A stretch of DNA of 61,975 nt from Burkholderia singularis (GTDB lineage: Bacteria; Pseudomonadota; Gammaproteobacteria; Burkholderiales; Burkholderiaceae). Under the pieces are notes generated by a model. It ran no database searches. It was not told where the DNA came from and worked only from the letters and a program-made list of their open reading frames with translations. The position numbers and the translations under genes are program-made. Shown here one piece after another: positions 47,651-57,774 of the stretch. Each line of letters starts with the position of its first letter. Within the stretch, counting starts at the first letter, position 1. The stretch is taken from positions 1 through 61,975 of the forward strand of contig NZ_FXAN01000052.1 of NCBI RefSeq assembly GCF_900176645.1, given 5' to 3'.

Positions 47651-47842
47651 ATGGCCCTCTCAATGGCATTGCTCTTGGCTTATCTTAGATTGATCCGTAT
47701 GACTAATTTATTAATCCCGTCGCGCAAACCGATGGCGAAATAGAGTGGCGCGCGGAATGGCATCGCCTGCCGTAACGCAAAAAAACGCCCAGCACAGGTT
47801 GAGCAACTTCGCCGGCACGGCCTAGCGCACGGACTTATGCGA

Positions 47843-49147
47843 TCAACATGCAACGCGTGCGGCGGCCGGGGAATCCGGATCGTCGATCCAATCGATATCG
47901 CCGCAAAGCACGCATAACGCATCGCCGACGCGAATCGCGGCCGACAACGTCACGCATGGCAGCGCCTCGTTGATGGACAGATAAGGCCGTGTCACATGCA
48001 CGCGCCCCGGCTCGGCGATGGCACTGCGGAAATACGGACGTCTCAGCCAGTTCGCGCCCTGCGCGTCGGCAAGCGGCAGAAAGCGGGTCTCATGCGATGC
48101 GCGGTCTGCGCGCAGCATCACATTGCGTCCGGCCTGCCGCCCGCGTTCGTCGAGCAGGAAACAGCGTGCGGCATGATCGAGCGCGAGGAAATTCCAGCAG
48201 ACTTCGTCGAGCGGCTCGCCTGCCGCCAGGCGCTCGGCCGCGCGCTCGAACGCGCGCAGATACGGCGCGAGCCGCTGCGCGTCGCGCCGCTCGCGCGCTT
48301 CGGTTTGCTCGCGAAAACGCTCGGTCAGCTCGCCGATGCAGGCGCACGCCGCCGCGCCGTCCGGCAGCCCCGGCGCGGGACGGCCGAAGTAGTAGCCCTG
48401 CACGAAATCCGCTTCGCAAGACAGCGCGATCTGCGCTTCGTGCTCCGTTTCGATGCCTTCGATCAACACGAGTTTGCCCGCCTCGTGCAGCAGCGTGACA
48501 AGCCCGTGCAGGACCGCCGTGACGCCCGTGCGATGCTGTGCGTGCGACAGCATGATACGGTCGAGCTTCACGATATCCGGATTCAATTGCCAGATCCGCT
48601 CGAGATTCGAATGGCCGGCGCCGAAATCGTCGAGCGCGATCAGAAAACCTTGTTCGCGCAACCCGCGCACCGCATCGGCGAGCCGCTCGAGATCCTCCGC
48701 ACGCTGCTCGATCACTTCGAGCACGACGCGCCGCGGTGAAATACTCAACCGCTTCAGATTCGCGAACAGCGCGGCGGCCTGAAACGGATCGGTCAGCACG
48801 CCGGGGTCCACGTTGAGAAACAGCCATTCGCGCTGCGCGCCGAAACGCGAGAAGTTTTCGAGATGAAGCGCCTGCGCGAGCCGCTCGACCTGCGTGGCCT
48901 CGCCGTGGCGCGCCGCTTCGCCGAGCACGTCGAGCGGCGATACCGGGCGATCGAGCGAATCGTGCGCGCGCAACAGTGCCTCGTAGCCGACCGCGCGCAT
49001 ATGGGACAAACTGAAGATCGGCTGAAACACGCTCGTCAGCGTGAGATCGTGATGCTGCGCGGCAACGCGCGCGAGGCCCGAGGTCACCTCTGCTTCGAAG
49101 CGGTATGGCGACGCGGCAACCGGACGCTCCTGTTGAACCGTGATCAT
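47843..49147 (-). CDS. EAL-domain cyclic-di-GMP phosphodiesterase with C-terminal sensor-like region
   Basis: The 434-residue protein degrades cyclic di-GMP if active. The EAL domain occupies about 35-270: YEALLR (Glu56), FLNVDPGVL (Asn), VLEVIEQ (Glu), IALDDFGAGHSNLE (DD), VKLDR (Lys), LIEGIET (Glu) and FVQGYYFGRP (Gln), so every catalytic residue is there. The C-terminal 150 residues contain RPYFRSAIAEPGRVHVTRPY and SINEALPCVTLSAAI, like a cytoplasmic PAS/Cache-type ligand domain placed after the EAL. No membrane segment or GGDEF is present. Confidence 0.9.
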   Translation of the reverse strand: MITVQQERPVAASPYRFEAEVTSGLARVAAQHHDLTLTSVFQPIFSLSHMRAVGYEALLRAHDSLDRPVSPLDVLGEAARHGEATQVERLAQALHLENFSRFGAQREWLFLNVDPGVLTDPFQAAALFANLKRLSISPRRVVLEVIEQRAEDLERLADAVRGLREQGFLIALDDFGAGHSNLERIWQLNPDIVKLDRIMLSHAQHRTGVTAVLHGLVTLLHEAGKLVLIEGIETEHEAQIALSCEADFVQGYYFGRPAPGLPDGAAACACIGELTERFREQTEARERRDAQRLAPYLRAFERAAERLAAGEPLDEVCWNFLALDHAARCFLLDERGRQAGRNVMLRADRASHETRFLPLADAQGANWLRRPYFRSAIAEPGRVHVTRPYLSINEALPCVTLSAAIRVGDALCVLCGDIDWIDDPDSPAAARVAC

Positions 49148-49620
49148 GCAGCAGCCCTCCGCACGACGAAAACGTCGACAGGCAGAATACGCGACTCGCG
49201 GATTGTCATAAGTGGTCCTCGGTTGTTTGATCTTAGTTTTCGCCTAGCGTTAAGCAAGCTCCGTGCTCAGCTTGGCCTCCTCTGCGTGTGACAGGCTGGC
49301 GAACGTGCATCGCCCCGGCCTGGCCGCCGCGACACGCCGCGCGGCGCATGCGGGCACGGAGTCGCAATGTGGCCGGCGGCACACGTCCCGCCGATTTTGA
49401 AAAATCCATTCATCGGGCCGGCCGCCAGACAAGCCCATTCGTTCGCGCGAACAGGCTCCGGAGAACCCGACACCGAATATTTCGGTCCCCGATCTATTGC
49501 CGTGCCTATCGACGGAGCCGGCTCGCACCATTACGGTGCGAACCGCGCCGCAGCTTTTCCCGTCGTGCATCTTTCATGCGCGTTACACTGCGTACCGTTG
49601 TTTCCCCGTTTCGCATACCG
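49148..49620. other. Divergent gap between EAL gene and antiporter
   Basis: No gene is supported; a leftward 106-codon frame (49250-49570) has no recognisable features. No palindrome or promoter is obvious to me. Confidence 0.4.
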
Positions 49621-51291
49621 ATGGAAATCGTCTTCACAGTTCTGATTTTGTTGCTCGCCGTAGCGCTGTCCGGCGTGATGACGCGCGTGCTGCCGCTGCC
49701 GCGCCTGCCGTTACCGCTGATCCAGATTGCCATCGGCGCGGTGCTCGCGTGGCCGAAGTTCAATCTGCACGTCACGTTCGATCCCGAAATTTTCATGCTG
49801 CTGTTCATTCCGCCATTGCTGTTCGCGGACGGCTGGCGCATTCCTAAGCGCGAACTGTATCTGCAGCGGCGCGCGATCCTGATGCTCGCGTTCGGCCTCG
49901 TGTTCGCGACGGTGCTCGCCGTCGGCTATTTCGCGCACTGGCTGATTCCCGGCATGCCGTTGCCGGTCGCGTTCGCACTCGCCGCCGTGCTGTCGCCGAC
50001 CGATGCGGTCGCGCTGTCCGGTATCGCCGGCAAGGGGCGCATTCCGCCGCAGCTCATGCACATCCTCGAAGGCGAAGCGCTGATGAACGACGCATCGGGC
50101 CTCGTCGCGCTGAAATTCGCGATTGCCGCCGCGCTGACCGGCATGTTCTCGCTGCGCGACGCGGCGATCAGCTTTGTGATCGTTGCATCGGGCGGCCTCG
50201 TCGTGGGCGCGCTGCTCGCATGGCTGTTCAGCACGCTGTCCACACGCTTTCTGAACGCATCGCAGGAAGGCGACCCCGCGCCCGGCATCGTGATGACGCT
50301 GCTCGTGCCGTTCGCGTCGTATCTGATTGCCGAGCATCTCGGTTTGTCAGGCATCCTATCGGCTGTCGCGTCCGGGATGATGATGAACTATACGAGCTTC
50401 TCGCGCAGCAGCACCGTCGCCGCGCGGGTGCGCGCCGAAAGCACGTGGGCGATGATCGAATTCGTGTTCAACGGCATGGTGTTCATCATGCTCGGGCTGC
50501 AATTGCCGCACATCATCGGCCGCGCGCTCGTCGATGCGCACCATACGAGCGACGTGCTCGTCGGCATGATGATCGGCTATGTCGCGGCGATGCTCGTCGC
50601 GTTGTACGCGATCCGTTTCACGTGGGTCTGGCTGCTGCGCTGGATCGCGAGCCGCCGCGCGGCCAAGCACGGCCTCACCGGCACGATGGCCGGGCTGCGC
50701 ACGATCGCGGTGATGACGGTAGGTGGCGTGCGCGGCGCGATTACGCTTGCGGGCGTGCTGTCGATCCCGGTCGCACTCGCCGACGGCACGCCGCTCGCCG
50801 GCCGCGATACCGCGATCTTCATCGCATCGGGCGTCATTCTCGGCTCGATCGCCGTGGCGGTGGCCGGGCTGCCGCTGCTGCTGCGCGGCGTGCGTCCGAC
50901 GCACAATCCGCATGCGCACGAAGAGCGCGCGGCACGCGCGGCAACGGCCCAGGCAGCGATCCGCGCGGTCGACACGACGCACGACGCGATCGCCGCCGAT
51001 CTCGACGAAGCCGCCGCCGCGCGCTGCGCGGACGTGACCGCGCGCGTCATGGATCTGTATCGGCGGCGCTTGTCCGCCTATGCCGGCGACGGCAGGACGC
51101 CGCTCGACGAAGCCAGGCAGTCCGAACAAATGGAACTGCGGATGAAAATCGCCGCGCTTCGCGCGGAACGCGCGGCACTCTACCGGCTACGCGGCGAGCG
51201 CAAGATCGGCGACGAAACGCTCGCCAAGCTGATACGCGAGATCGATCTGTCGGAGGCCGCGCTGTCGACGCGCAAGAAAGGTATCGTATAA
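49621..51291 (+). CDS. Na+/H+ antiporter (CPA1/NhaP type)
   Basis: A 556-residue monovalent cation/proton antiporter. About twelve membrane helices cover residues 1-425, including LLFIPPLLFADGW, the ion-binding region LSPTDAVALSGIA and GEALMNDASGLVAL with the conserved Asp pair, and VGGVRGAITLAGVLS. A cytoplasmic tail of about 130 residues is Ala/Arg-rich and helical. ATG 49621 matches the family N-terminus; the longer upstream frame does not. It should serve Na+ or K+ extrusion and pH control. Confidence 0.92.
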   Translation: MEIVFTVLILLLAVALSGVMTRVLPLPRLPLPLIQIAIGAVLAWPKFNLHVTFDPEIFMLLFIPPLLFADGWRIPKRELYLQRRAILMLAFGLVFATVLAVGYFAHWLIPGMPLPVAFALAAVLSPTDAVALSGIAGKGRIPPQLMHILEGEALMNDASGLVALKFAIAAALTGMFSLRDAAISFVIVASGGLVVGALLAWLFSTLSTRFLNASQEGDPAPGIVMTLLVPFASYLIAEHLGLSGILSAVASGMMMNYTSFSRSSTVAARVRAESTWAMIEFVFNGMVFIMLGLQLPHIIGRALVDAHHTSDVLVGMMIGYVAAMLVALYAIRFTWVWLLRWIASRRAAKHGLTGTMAGLRTIAVMTVGGVRGAITLAGVLSIPVALADGTPLAGRDTAIFIASGVILGSIAVAVAGLPLLLRGVRPTHNPHAHEERAARAATAQAAIRAVDTTHDAIAADLDEAAAARCADVTARVMDLYRRRLSAYAGDGRTPLDEARQSEQMELRMKIAALRAERAALYRLRGERKIGDETLAKLIREIDLSEAALSTRKKGIV

Positions 51292-51298
51292 CCCGGCC

Positions 51299-51332
51299 GG
51301 CGGCGAAAACGCGCGCCCGCATTCCCGCCGCC
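51299..51332. terminator. Hairpin between convergent genes
   Basis: GGCGGCG (51299-51305) and CGCCGCC (51326-51332) can pair across 20 bases between the ends of the antiporter and oxidoreductase genes. There is no T-run; low confidence. Confidence 0.3.
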
Positions 51333-51353
51333 GTTCATTGTGCGTTCAAGACA

Positions 51354-54300
51354 TCAGGATTTCGCGACGACAACCGGAATTCCGCGCAGCGCCCCCGCCC
51401 CCTTGAACGTGTCAAGCGCACGCGTAACGGCCGCGCTGGTGGCCCCCTCGATCGCAAGCTGCGCGGCCAGTTCACGCTCCGCGCGCTTCACGCCCGCAAC
51501 GTTCGCGAACTTCACGTGCCCGTAGCCGCGCGCCTTCGCATGCAGCTCGGCAAGCCGCACAACCGTGTCGGCCGTTTGCGGCGTAAATACCGCGAGCGCC
51601 CGGCGCATCGTCGTCTCGTAATCGTCGGCGAGCGCGCGCTCCATCTTGCGCTCGACCGTGCGGCCGAACGGATCGAGCGGCGTGCCGCGCAGGCTGCGCA
51701 CACGCGCGAGCACGCCGAGCGCCGGCCAAAGCCATTGGCCGAACGCCCGCTTGCGCGGCGCGCCGCCATCCTTGCCGGCCTTCGCGATCGCAGGTGGCGC
51801 GAGATGGAACTGCACACGAAAATCCTTGCCCGCCACACCTTCGAACTGCGCCTCGAGCGCCGCGCGGAATGCACCGTCCGTGTAAAGCCGCGCCACCTCG
51901 TATTCGTCCTTTACCGCCAGCAGCCGGTGGAATGTCGTCGCGACCGCACGGGCGACGCGTTCGTCGCCCGTCGCGCGCGCCGCCTCCACCAGCGCGCGAT
52001 AACGCTCGGCATAGCGCGCGCCGCCATAGGCGGCCAGACGCTCGATGCGATCGGCGACGAGCGCATCGAGCGTGAGCGGCGGCAACGGCTCGTGCACCGG
52101 ATGGCGGGCGTTCCACAATGCATCGAGGCCGGCCGCATCGCCCGCGGCCATCCGCCCGATCGAGAATGCGAGCTTATTCATCGGCACAGCCACGCCGTTC
52201 AATTCGATCGCGCGCATCATCGCGTCGAGCGACACCGGCACGTTGCCTTGCTGCCACGCAAAGCCGAGCATCAGCACGTTCGCGCCGACCGTATCGCCCA
52301 GGAATTTCGTCGCGAGCGCCTGCGCGTCACAGCTCGTCAGGAACGCATCGCCTGCCGCATCGCGCATTTTCTCCAGCAGCGCATCCGCATGCAGGTCCGC
52401 ATCCGGATCGCGCACGAACGCCGCGTTTGGAATCGCATGCGTGTTGACGACGATCCGCGTGCGTGCGCGCCGCACCGTCTGCAACGCATCGGCGCTCGCG
52501 CCCACGACCATGTCGCACGCGAGCAGTACGTCGGCCTGCTGCGTATCGATGCGTGCCTGGTTGAGCCACGCGGGCGACGACGCGATCCGCACGAACGACA
52601 GCACCGCGCCGCCCTTTTGCGCAAAGCCCATGAAATCGAGCACCGAGGCGCTTTTACCTTCGAGATGCGCGGCCATGCTGACGAGCGCGCCGATCGTCAC
52701 GACGCCCGTGCCGCCGACGCCGGTGATCAGCAGATCGAACGGCGCGGCATCGAGATGCGTCGCCGGCTGCGGCAGCGCGTCGACGCGCGCGGCGAGCGCC
52801 GCTTCGTCGAACGCGGCGCCGGCCGCCTTCTTGAGCTGCGCATGCTCGACTGTCACGAAGCTCGGGCAAAAGCCGTTCACGCAGGAAAAGTCCTTGTTGC
52901 ACGACGACTGATCGATACGCCGCTTGCGCCCGAGCGCAGTTTCCACCGGCTCGACCGACAGGCAGTTCGACTGCACGCCGCAATCGCCGCAGCCTTCGCA
53001 AACCGCCTCGTTGATGAAGAGCCGCCGGTCCGGATCGGGATATTCGCCCTTCTTGCGGCGGCGGCGCTTCTCGGCCGCGCAGGTCTGGTCGTAGATCAGC
53101 ACGGTGACGCCCGGCGTGTCGCGCAGCATCCGCTGCACCGCATCCAGCTCGCTGCGATGATGAAACGTCGTGCCCGCCGGAAACTGCGCGTGATGCCCGT
53201 CGTACTTCTGCGGCTCGTCGGACACGACGACAAAGCGCGATACGCCCTCCGCCTCGACCTGCCGCGCGATCTGCGGCACCGAGATGCTGCCGTCGACGGG
53301 CTGCCCGCCCGTCATCGCAACCGCATCGTTATAGAGAATCTTGTAGGTGATGTTCGCGCGGGCGGCCACTGCCTGCCGAATCGCTAAGATACCCGAATGA
53401 AAATACGTGCCGTCGCCCAGGTTCTGGAACACGTGACGCGTGTTCGTGAACATCGCGTGCGCGGCCCAGTCGACGCCTTCGCCGCCCATCTGAATGAGGC
53501 CCGTCGTGCCGCGCTCCATCCACGACGCCATGAAATGGCAGCCGATGCCGGCTTGCGCGACCGAGCCCTCCGGCACGCGCGTCGACGTGTTGTGCGGGCA
53601 GCCCGAACAGAAATACGGCGTGCGCCGCACCGCGTCGGCACGGTTCGACAGGATGCGCGGCGCAACGAGATCGACCACGCGCGCGCGCCTGTCGAGCGCG
53701 GGTTTGTGACGCGCGAGCCAGTCGGCGAACACCGGCAGAATCCGCGACGGCCGCAACTCGCCCAGCTCCGGCAGCAGCGGCGCACCCGACGCATCGCGCT
53801 TGCCGAGCACCGCGGGCCGCGCCCCCGGCGCGCGGTTGTACAAATGCTCCTTGATCTGCTGCTCGACGACCGGCCCCTTCTCCTCGATCACGAGCACTTC
53901 GGCAAGGCCGTCGACGAACGCGTCGAGCCGCGTCGTCTCGAGCGGAAACGACAGGCCCACCTTATAGATCCGCACGCCGGCCGCGTCGAGATCAGCAACC
54001 GTCAGATCAAGCCGGCGCAGCGCCTCCATCAGATCCAGATGCGCCTTGCCGCAGGTGACGATGCCGACGTTCGCGTGCGCGCTCGCCGCGATCCATTTGT
54101 CGATGCTGTTCGCGCGCGCGAAGTGCCTGACCGCGTCGAGCTTCGCCGCCAGCCGCGCTTCGATCGCGAGACTCGGCAGATCGGGCCAGCGGTTGTGCAG
54201 CCCGTCCGCGGGCGGCTCGTAATCCACCGGCGCGGGCCAGCGGGTGGCGAGCGCGTCGAGATCGACGCTCGAGGCCGACTCGACCGTCTCCGAGATCGCC

Positions 54301-54929
54301 TTGAAACCGACCCATGCGCCCGAGAAGCGCGACAGCGCGTAGCCGTACAGGCCGAATTCGAGCATCTCGGCGATATTCGACGGATTCACGATCGGCATAT
54401 GCCACGCCATCATCGCGAAATCGCTCTGATGCGGCATCGACGACGACACGCAACCGTGATCGTCGCCCGCCACCACCAGCACACCGCCGTGCGGCGACGC
54501 ACCATACGCGTTGCCGTGCTTGAGCGCGTCGCCCGCGCGATCGACGCCGGGGCCCTTGCCGTACCACATCGCGAACACGCCATCGACGGTGCGCTCGGGG
54601 TCCGCTTCGACCCGCTGCGTGCCGAGTACGGCCGTGCCGCCCAGCTCTTCGTTGATCGCCGGCAAAAAGCGCACGCCGCCCGCGTCGAGCAGCTTCTTCG
54701 CCTTCCACAGTTGCTGATCGACCATGCCAAGCGGCGAGCCGCGATAGCCGCTGACAAAGCCCGCGGTGTTCAGGCCCGCCTCGGCGTCGAGCGCGCGCTG
54801 CATCAGCAATATGCGCACGAGCGCCTGAGTGCCGGTCAAAAAGATGCGTCCGCGCGTGGCGCAAAGGTTATCGCTCAGGCGATAGTCGGCAAGTACAGGA
54901 GGGCTGCCGACAGGCAGGCGTGCGTTCAT
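51354..54929 (-). CDS. Indolepyruvate:ferredoxin oxidoreductase, fused alpha-beta type
   Basis: The 1191-residue protein is the fused IorA-IorB type 2-oxoacid oxidoreductase that decarboxylates aryl- or branched-chain 2-oxoacids to acyl-CoA. The N-terminal part has GFVSGYRGSPLGMVDQ and WYGKGPGVDRAGDALKHGN for the thiamine-diphosphate fold, FCSGCPHNTS near 440, a ferredoxin-like cluster site CEGCGDCGVQSNC with CNKDFSC..GFCP around 640-690, and the gamma-type domain ITGVGGTGVVTIGAL near 730. A long C-terminal domain follows, as in proteobacterial homologues. GAGGAGA precedes ATG 54929. The likely role is aromatic amino-acid catabolism. Confidence 0.93.
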   Translation of the reverse strand: MNARLPVGSPPVLADYRLSDNLCATRGRIFLTGTQALVRILLMQRALDAEAGLNTAGFVSGYRGSPLGMVDQQLWKAKKLLDAGGVRFLPAINEELGGTAVLGTQRVEADPERTVDGVFAMWYGKGPGVDRAGDALKHGNAYGASPHGGVLVVAGDDHGCVSSSMPHQSDFAMMAWHMPIVNPSNIAEMLEFGLYGYALSRFSGAWVGFKAISETVESASSVDLDALATRWPAPVDYEPPADGLHNRWPDLPSLAIEARLAAKLDAVRHFARANSIDKWIAASAHANVGIVTCGKAHLDLMEALRRLDLTVADLDAAGVRIYKVGLSFPLETTRLDAFVDGLAEVLVIEEKGPVVEQQIKEHLYNRAPGARPAVLGKRDASGAPLLPELGELRPSRILPVFADWLARHKPALDRRARVVDLVAPRILSNRADAVRRTPYFCSGCPHNTSTRVPEGSVAQAGIGCHFMASWMERGTTGLIQMGGEGVDWAAHAMFTNTRHVFQNLGDGTYFHSGILAIRQAVAARANITYKILYNDAVAMTGGQPVDGSISVPQIARQVEAEGVSRFVVVSDEPQKYDGHHAQFPAGTTFHHRSELDAVQRMLRDTPGVTVLIYDQTCAAEKRRRRKKGEYPDPDRRLFINEAVCEGCGDCGVQSNCLSVEPVETALGRKRRIDQSSCNKDFSCVNGFCPSFVTVEHAQLKKAAGAAFDEAALAARVDALPQPATHLDAAPFDLLITGVGGTGVVTIGALVSMAAHLEGKSASVLDFMGFAQKGGAVLSFVRIASSPAWLNQARIDTQQADVLLACDMVVGASADALQTVRRARTRIVVNTHAIPNAAFVRDPDADLHADALLEKMRDAAGDAFLTSCDAQALATKFLGDTVGANVLMLGFAWQQGNVPVSLDAMMRAIELNGVAVPMNKLAFSIGRMAAGDAAGLDALWNARHPVHEPLPPLTLDALVADRIERLAAYGGARYAERYRALVEAARATGDERVARAVATTFHRLLAVKDEYEVARLYTDGAFRAALEAQFEGVAGKDFRVQFHLAPPAIAKAGKDGGAPRKRAFGQWLWPALGVLARVRSLRGTPLDPFGRTVERKMERALADDYETTMRRALAVFTPQTADTVVRLAELHAKARGYGHVKFANVAGVKRAERELAAQLAIEGATSAAVTRALDTFKGAGALRGIPVVVAKS

Positions 54930-55147
54930 CGTTGTCTCCTCGGAATCCGTTTCCCCGGCGCTCGTGCGCGCCGGATCTGATGCGAGCGGCCGCGCACGCT
55001 GGCGGCGCGCGGCCTGATGAACGTATTCTTTTGCGCCAATAGAAGAATGTTTTTGCTCATCTCGCGAACAAATCGCGTTAAAGCAAAAATCTATTCTCGC
55101 TTTGCCATTGTTTTGAGGAGAATCTCGCGAAACGCGCCGGTCACTGG

Positions 55148-56113
55148 TCAGATCGGCCGCACGACGTCGGGCGGCGGCGGCGAATCCGGCGTGAGCGGCT
55201 CGATTTCGTCGAAGTATGCGTAATCGATGTGAGTCATGCCGTCGACCACGCTCATGATGTCGACGTAGCGGTGGTGCCAGCGGATCGCGTCGTGCTCCCA
55301 CGCATGGCGCGCCTGCATCATCTGCGCGGTGGTTTCGTCCGAGCCTTCGATCATCGCGAGGATCATCGCGCTGCCCGCCGCGAGCGATTCAGGCGTCTCG
55401 CCGAAAAGCGGGCTCGATTCGTCGATCACGTGCATCAGATTCCAGCCGAGCAGAAAGATCGGATGCTCGCTGCGCACGAGCTTCAGATCGTGGATCTTCA
55501 TCAGCGTGTAGCCCTCGGGTGAACGTTCGCGCCGCATCAGCCTGAGCTTCGCGCGCGCCTCGGCAATCACGTTCTGCCGCGCGTTCGCCGCACGCACCAT
55601 CAGCGTCAACTGGCCGTTGAGCGGGCGCACGACCGCATGGCGCGCGAACAGGATCTTCGCGCGCGGCCGCGCGAAGCGCGCGAATACGAGGCCCGTGGCG
55701 AGCGCGATGCCGGACATCCCGGCAAAAATCTCGAGCGTCGCGACACAATGCGCATAGACCGTTTGCGGATGCATGTCGCCGTAGCCGACTGTCGCGAGCG
55801 TCTCGACGCTGAAAAAGAATGCGCCGGCGAAACCCGGCGGCGACTGGTTCGCGATCGGCGCATCGCCGAGCGAATAGAGTGTCGCGAAAATCGCGTTGTT
55901 CACCAGGAAAATCGCCGCGAGCGCCGCAAAAAACGCAGGCCAGCTCACCTTGAGCGCCCAATAATAGAGATCGCGCCAGCCCTCGACCGGCATGCCGTGC
56001 GCGATCACATAGCGCGTGCCGGACCAAAGCCGGCGGCCGCCGCGGCGCGGCGCGCTTGCAGCCGCGCAGGCAGAACGATCGGAGGAGCGCGCGGAGGGGG
56101 AATCGGAATTCAT
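55148..56113 (-). CDS. Inward-rectifier potassium channel, KirBac1.1 homologue
   Basis: The 321-residue channel has a slide helix (WRDLYYWALKVSW), two membrane helices (FFAALAAIFLVNNAIFATLY; VATLEIFAGMSGIALATGLV), the K+ filter TVGYGD at 108-113 and a cytoplasmic immunoglobulin-like domain (RPLNGQLTLMVRAANARQN, LLGWNLMHVIDESSPLF). It closely resembles the structurally studied B. pseudomallei KirBac1.1 as I remember it, with differences in the N-terminus and a shorter C-terminus. It forms a tetramer gated by lipid and the cytoplasmic domain. It is a separate unit downstream of the oxidoreductase promoter. Confidence 0.94.
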   Translation of the reverse strand: MNSDSPSARSSDRSACAAASAPRRGGRRLWSGTRYVIAHGMPVEGWRDLYYWALKVSWPAFFAALAAIFLVNNAIFATLYSLGDAPIANQSPPGFAGAFFFSVETLATVGYGDMHPQTVYAHCVATLEIFAGMSGIALATGLVFARFARPRAKILFARHAVVRPLNGQLTLMVRAANARQNVIAEARAKLRLMRRERSPEGYTLMKIHDLKLVRSEHPIFLLGWNLMHVIDESSPLFGETPESLAAGSAMILAMIEGSDETTAQMMQARHAWEHDAIRWHHRYVDIMSVVDGMTHIDYAYFDEIEPLTPDSPPPPDVVRPI

Positions 56114-56230
56114 CGCAATCTCGCCGAGTGGGGTGCGGCGAGCGTAGCATGCGCAGCTTCCGATTCCTTTGCGGCGACGCCGCGCTCGGGCGGCGGTCGA
56201 CATGCCGCCCGAGCGCGTGACGCGCGCCGC

Positions 56231-57274
56231 CTATTTCCGGTCGACGACGATCCTGTCGAACGTGCCGCCGTCGGCGAAATGCGTCTTCTGCGCGTTCGCC
56301 CAACTGCCGAAGACCTGCTCGACGCTGAACGTCTTCAGCGGCTTGAATTCGCCCGCATGCTGCTTGAGCACGTCCGGATCGCGCGGGCGCAAATGGTGTC
56401 GCGCGATGATCTGCTGCGCGTCGGGCGAATACAGATAGTCGAGATAGGCCTGTGCCACCTTGCGCGTGCCCTTCTTGTCGACGACCTTGTCGACGAGCGC
56501 AACCGGCGGCTCCGCCAAAATGCTCGCCGACGGATAAACCGCATCGAAGCTCGCGCCCGCCGCGCCCGTATCGATCAGCGCGACTTCGTTTTCGAACGTG
56601 ACGAGCACGTCGCCGATCCCGCGTTGCGTAAACGTCGTCGTCGCGCCGCGGCCGCCGGAATCGAGCACGGGCACGTTACGGAAGATCGCCTTCTCGAAGT
56701 CGAGCGCTTGCTGATCGGTTGCGCCCTTGAGCTTTTGATAGCCCCATGCGGCGAGATACGCGTAGCGGCCGTTGCCCGACGTCTTCGGATTGGCGATCAC
56801 CACCTGCACGCCGGGCCGCGCGAGGTCGCTCCAGTCGTTGATCCGCTTCGGATTGCCGTGACGCACGAGGAACACCATCGTCGTCGAGTACGGCGAGCTG
56901 TTGTGCGGCAGGCGCGCGCGCCAGTCCTTCGACAGCAATTGGCCGCGCTCGGCGAGCAGATCGATGTCGTTCGGCTGATTCATCGTCACGACGTCGGCCT
57001 GCAAGCCCTGCAATACCGACAGCGCCTGCGCGCTCGACGCGCCATGAGACTGCTTGACCGACACCGTCTCGCCCGTCTTCTGCTTATACACGGCGACAAA
57101 GCTCGCATCGATGTCCTTGTACAGTTCGCGCGTGACGTCATACGAGACGTTGAGCAGCGACGTATCGGCATGCGCGGCGCAGGTGGCGAATGCCGCCGAC
57201 GCGAATACGGAAATCGCGAGCCAGTGGCGGGTTTTCTTCTGCTTTCTCTTTTGATTTTGAGTTTGATATTCCAT
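56231..57274 (-). CDS. sbp: Periplasmic sulfate-binding protein
   Basis: A 347-residue ABC-type anion-binding protein. The signal peptide is long and basic (NQKRKQKKTRHWLAISVF), then LLNVSYDVTRELYKDID, QSHGASSAQAL, NPKTSGNGRYAYLAAWGY and LVTFENEV mark the sulfate/thiosulfate Sbp family; the loop around SHGASSAQA binds the anion. ATG 57274 has GGAG 8 bases upstream; another ATG at 57304 is less likely. No cysTWA permease genes are adjacent, so it works with a transporter encoded elsewhere. Confidence 0.92.
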   Translation of the reverse strand: MEYQTQNQKRKQKKTRHWLAISVFASAAFATCAAHADTSLLNVSYDVTRELYKDIDASFVAVYKQKTGETVSVKQSHGASSAQALSVLQGLQADVVTMNQPNDIDLLAERGQLLSKDWRARLPHNSSPYSTTMVFLVRHGNPKRINDWSDLARPGVQVVIANPKTSGNGRYAYLAAWGYQKLKGATDQQALDFEKAIFRNVPVLDSGGRGATTTFTQRGIGDVLVTFENEVALIDTGAAGASFDAVYPSASILAEPPVALVDKVVDKKGTRKVAQAYLDYLYSPDAQQIIARHHLRPRDPDVLKQHAGEFKPLKTFSVEQVFGSWANAQKTHFADGGTFDRIVVDRK

Positions 57275-57774
57275 CGACGGTGCTCCGCTGGTGCTGGTGG
57301 TCATGACATGCTGGCGACCAACGATTGTAATGGCTGATGCGCCGGCGGCGCGTTGCGGCCGGCGATCGACGCACGCCGCTCGCGCCGGGCTCGCGAACGC
57401 GCAACGCTCGCGCAACGCGCGACGTGTTCGCCCGTTCGTCGAACCGGCGGGCAACCGACGCGCCGGCATCGCGATGTTGCATCACAAAACGCCGCACGAC
57501 ACGATTCGGCGCGACATACTCCGCCTATTGCAACCCGCGCCATCGCGACGGCACCTTATCGCGCGCCGTCGATCCCTCACACGAAAATCACCATAACCGG
57601 ATTTGCACGGACAATAAACAAACGGTAATCAAAAAAAATGATCGGCCAATACCGTCTGCGCACGCTTCCCGATTACCTTTCAGTCGACAAACAAATCCAT
57701 ATTCTCGAATTCCGGATTCACAAAGAAATATGCCCCCCGTTCTGGTCAGCAATTGCACCGGACAGGGGAAAGCC
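57275..57774. other. Divergent gap between sbp and the Reb-locus regulator
   Basis: About 500 bases without a supported gene. The part from 57590 to 57740 is AT-rich and probably holds the promoter of the regulator gene. No clear FNR-type TTGAT-N4-ATCAA box is present. Confidence 0.45.

Noticed and set aside
50220..54980. Rightward frames of 1055 and 527 codons
   Set aside because: They cover the antisense of the oxidoreductase and part of the antiporter in the wrong frame; Arg-rich, no motifs.
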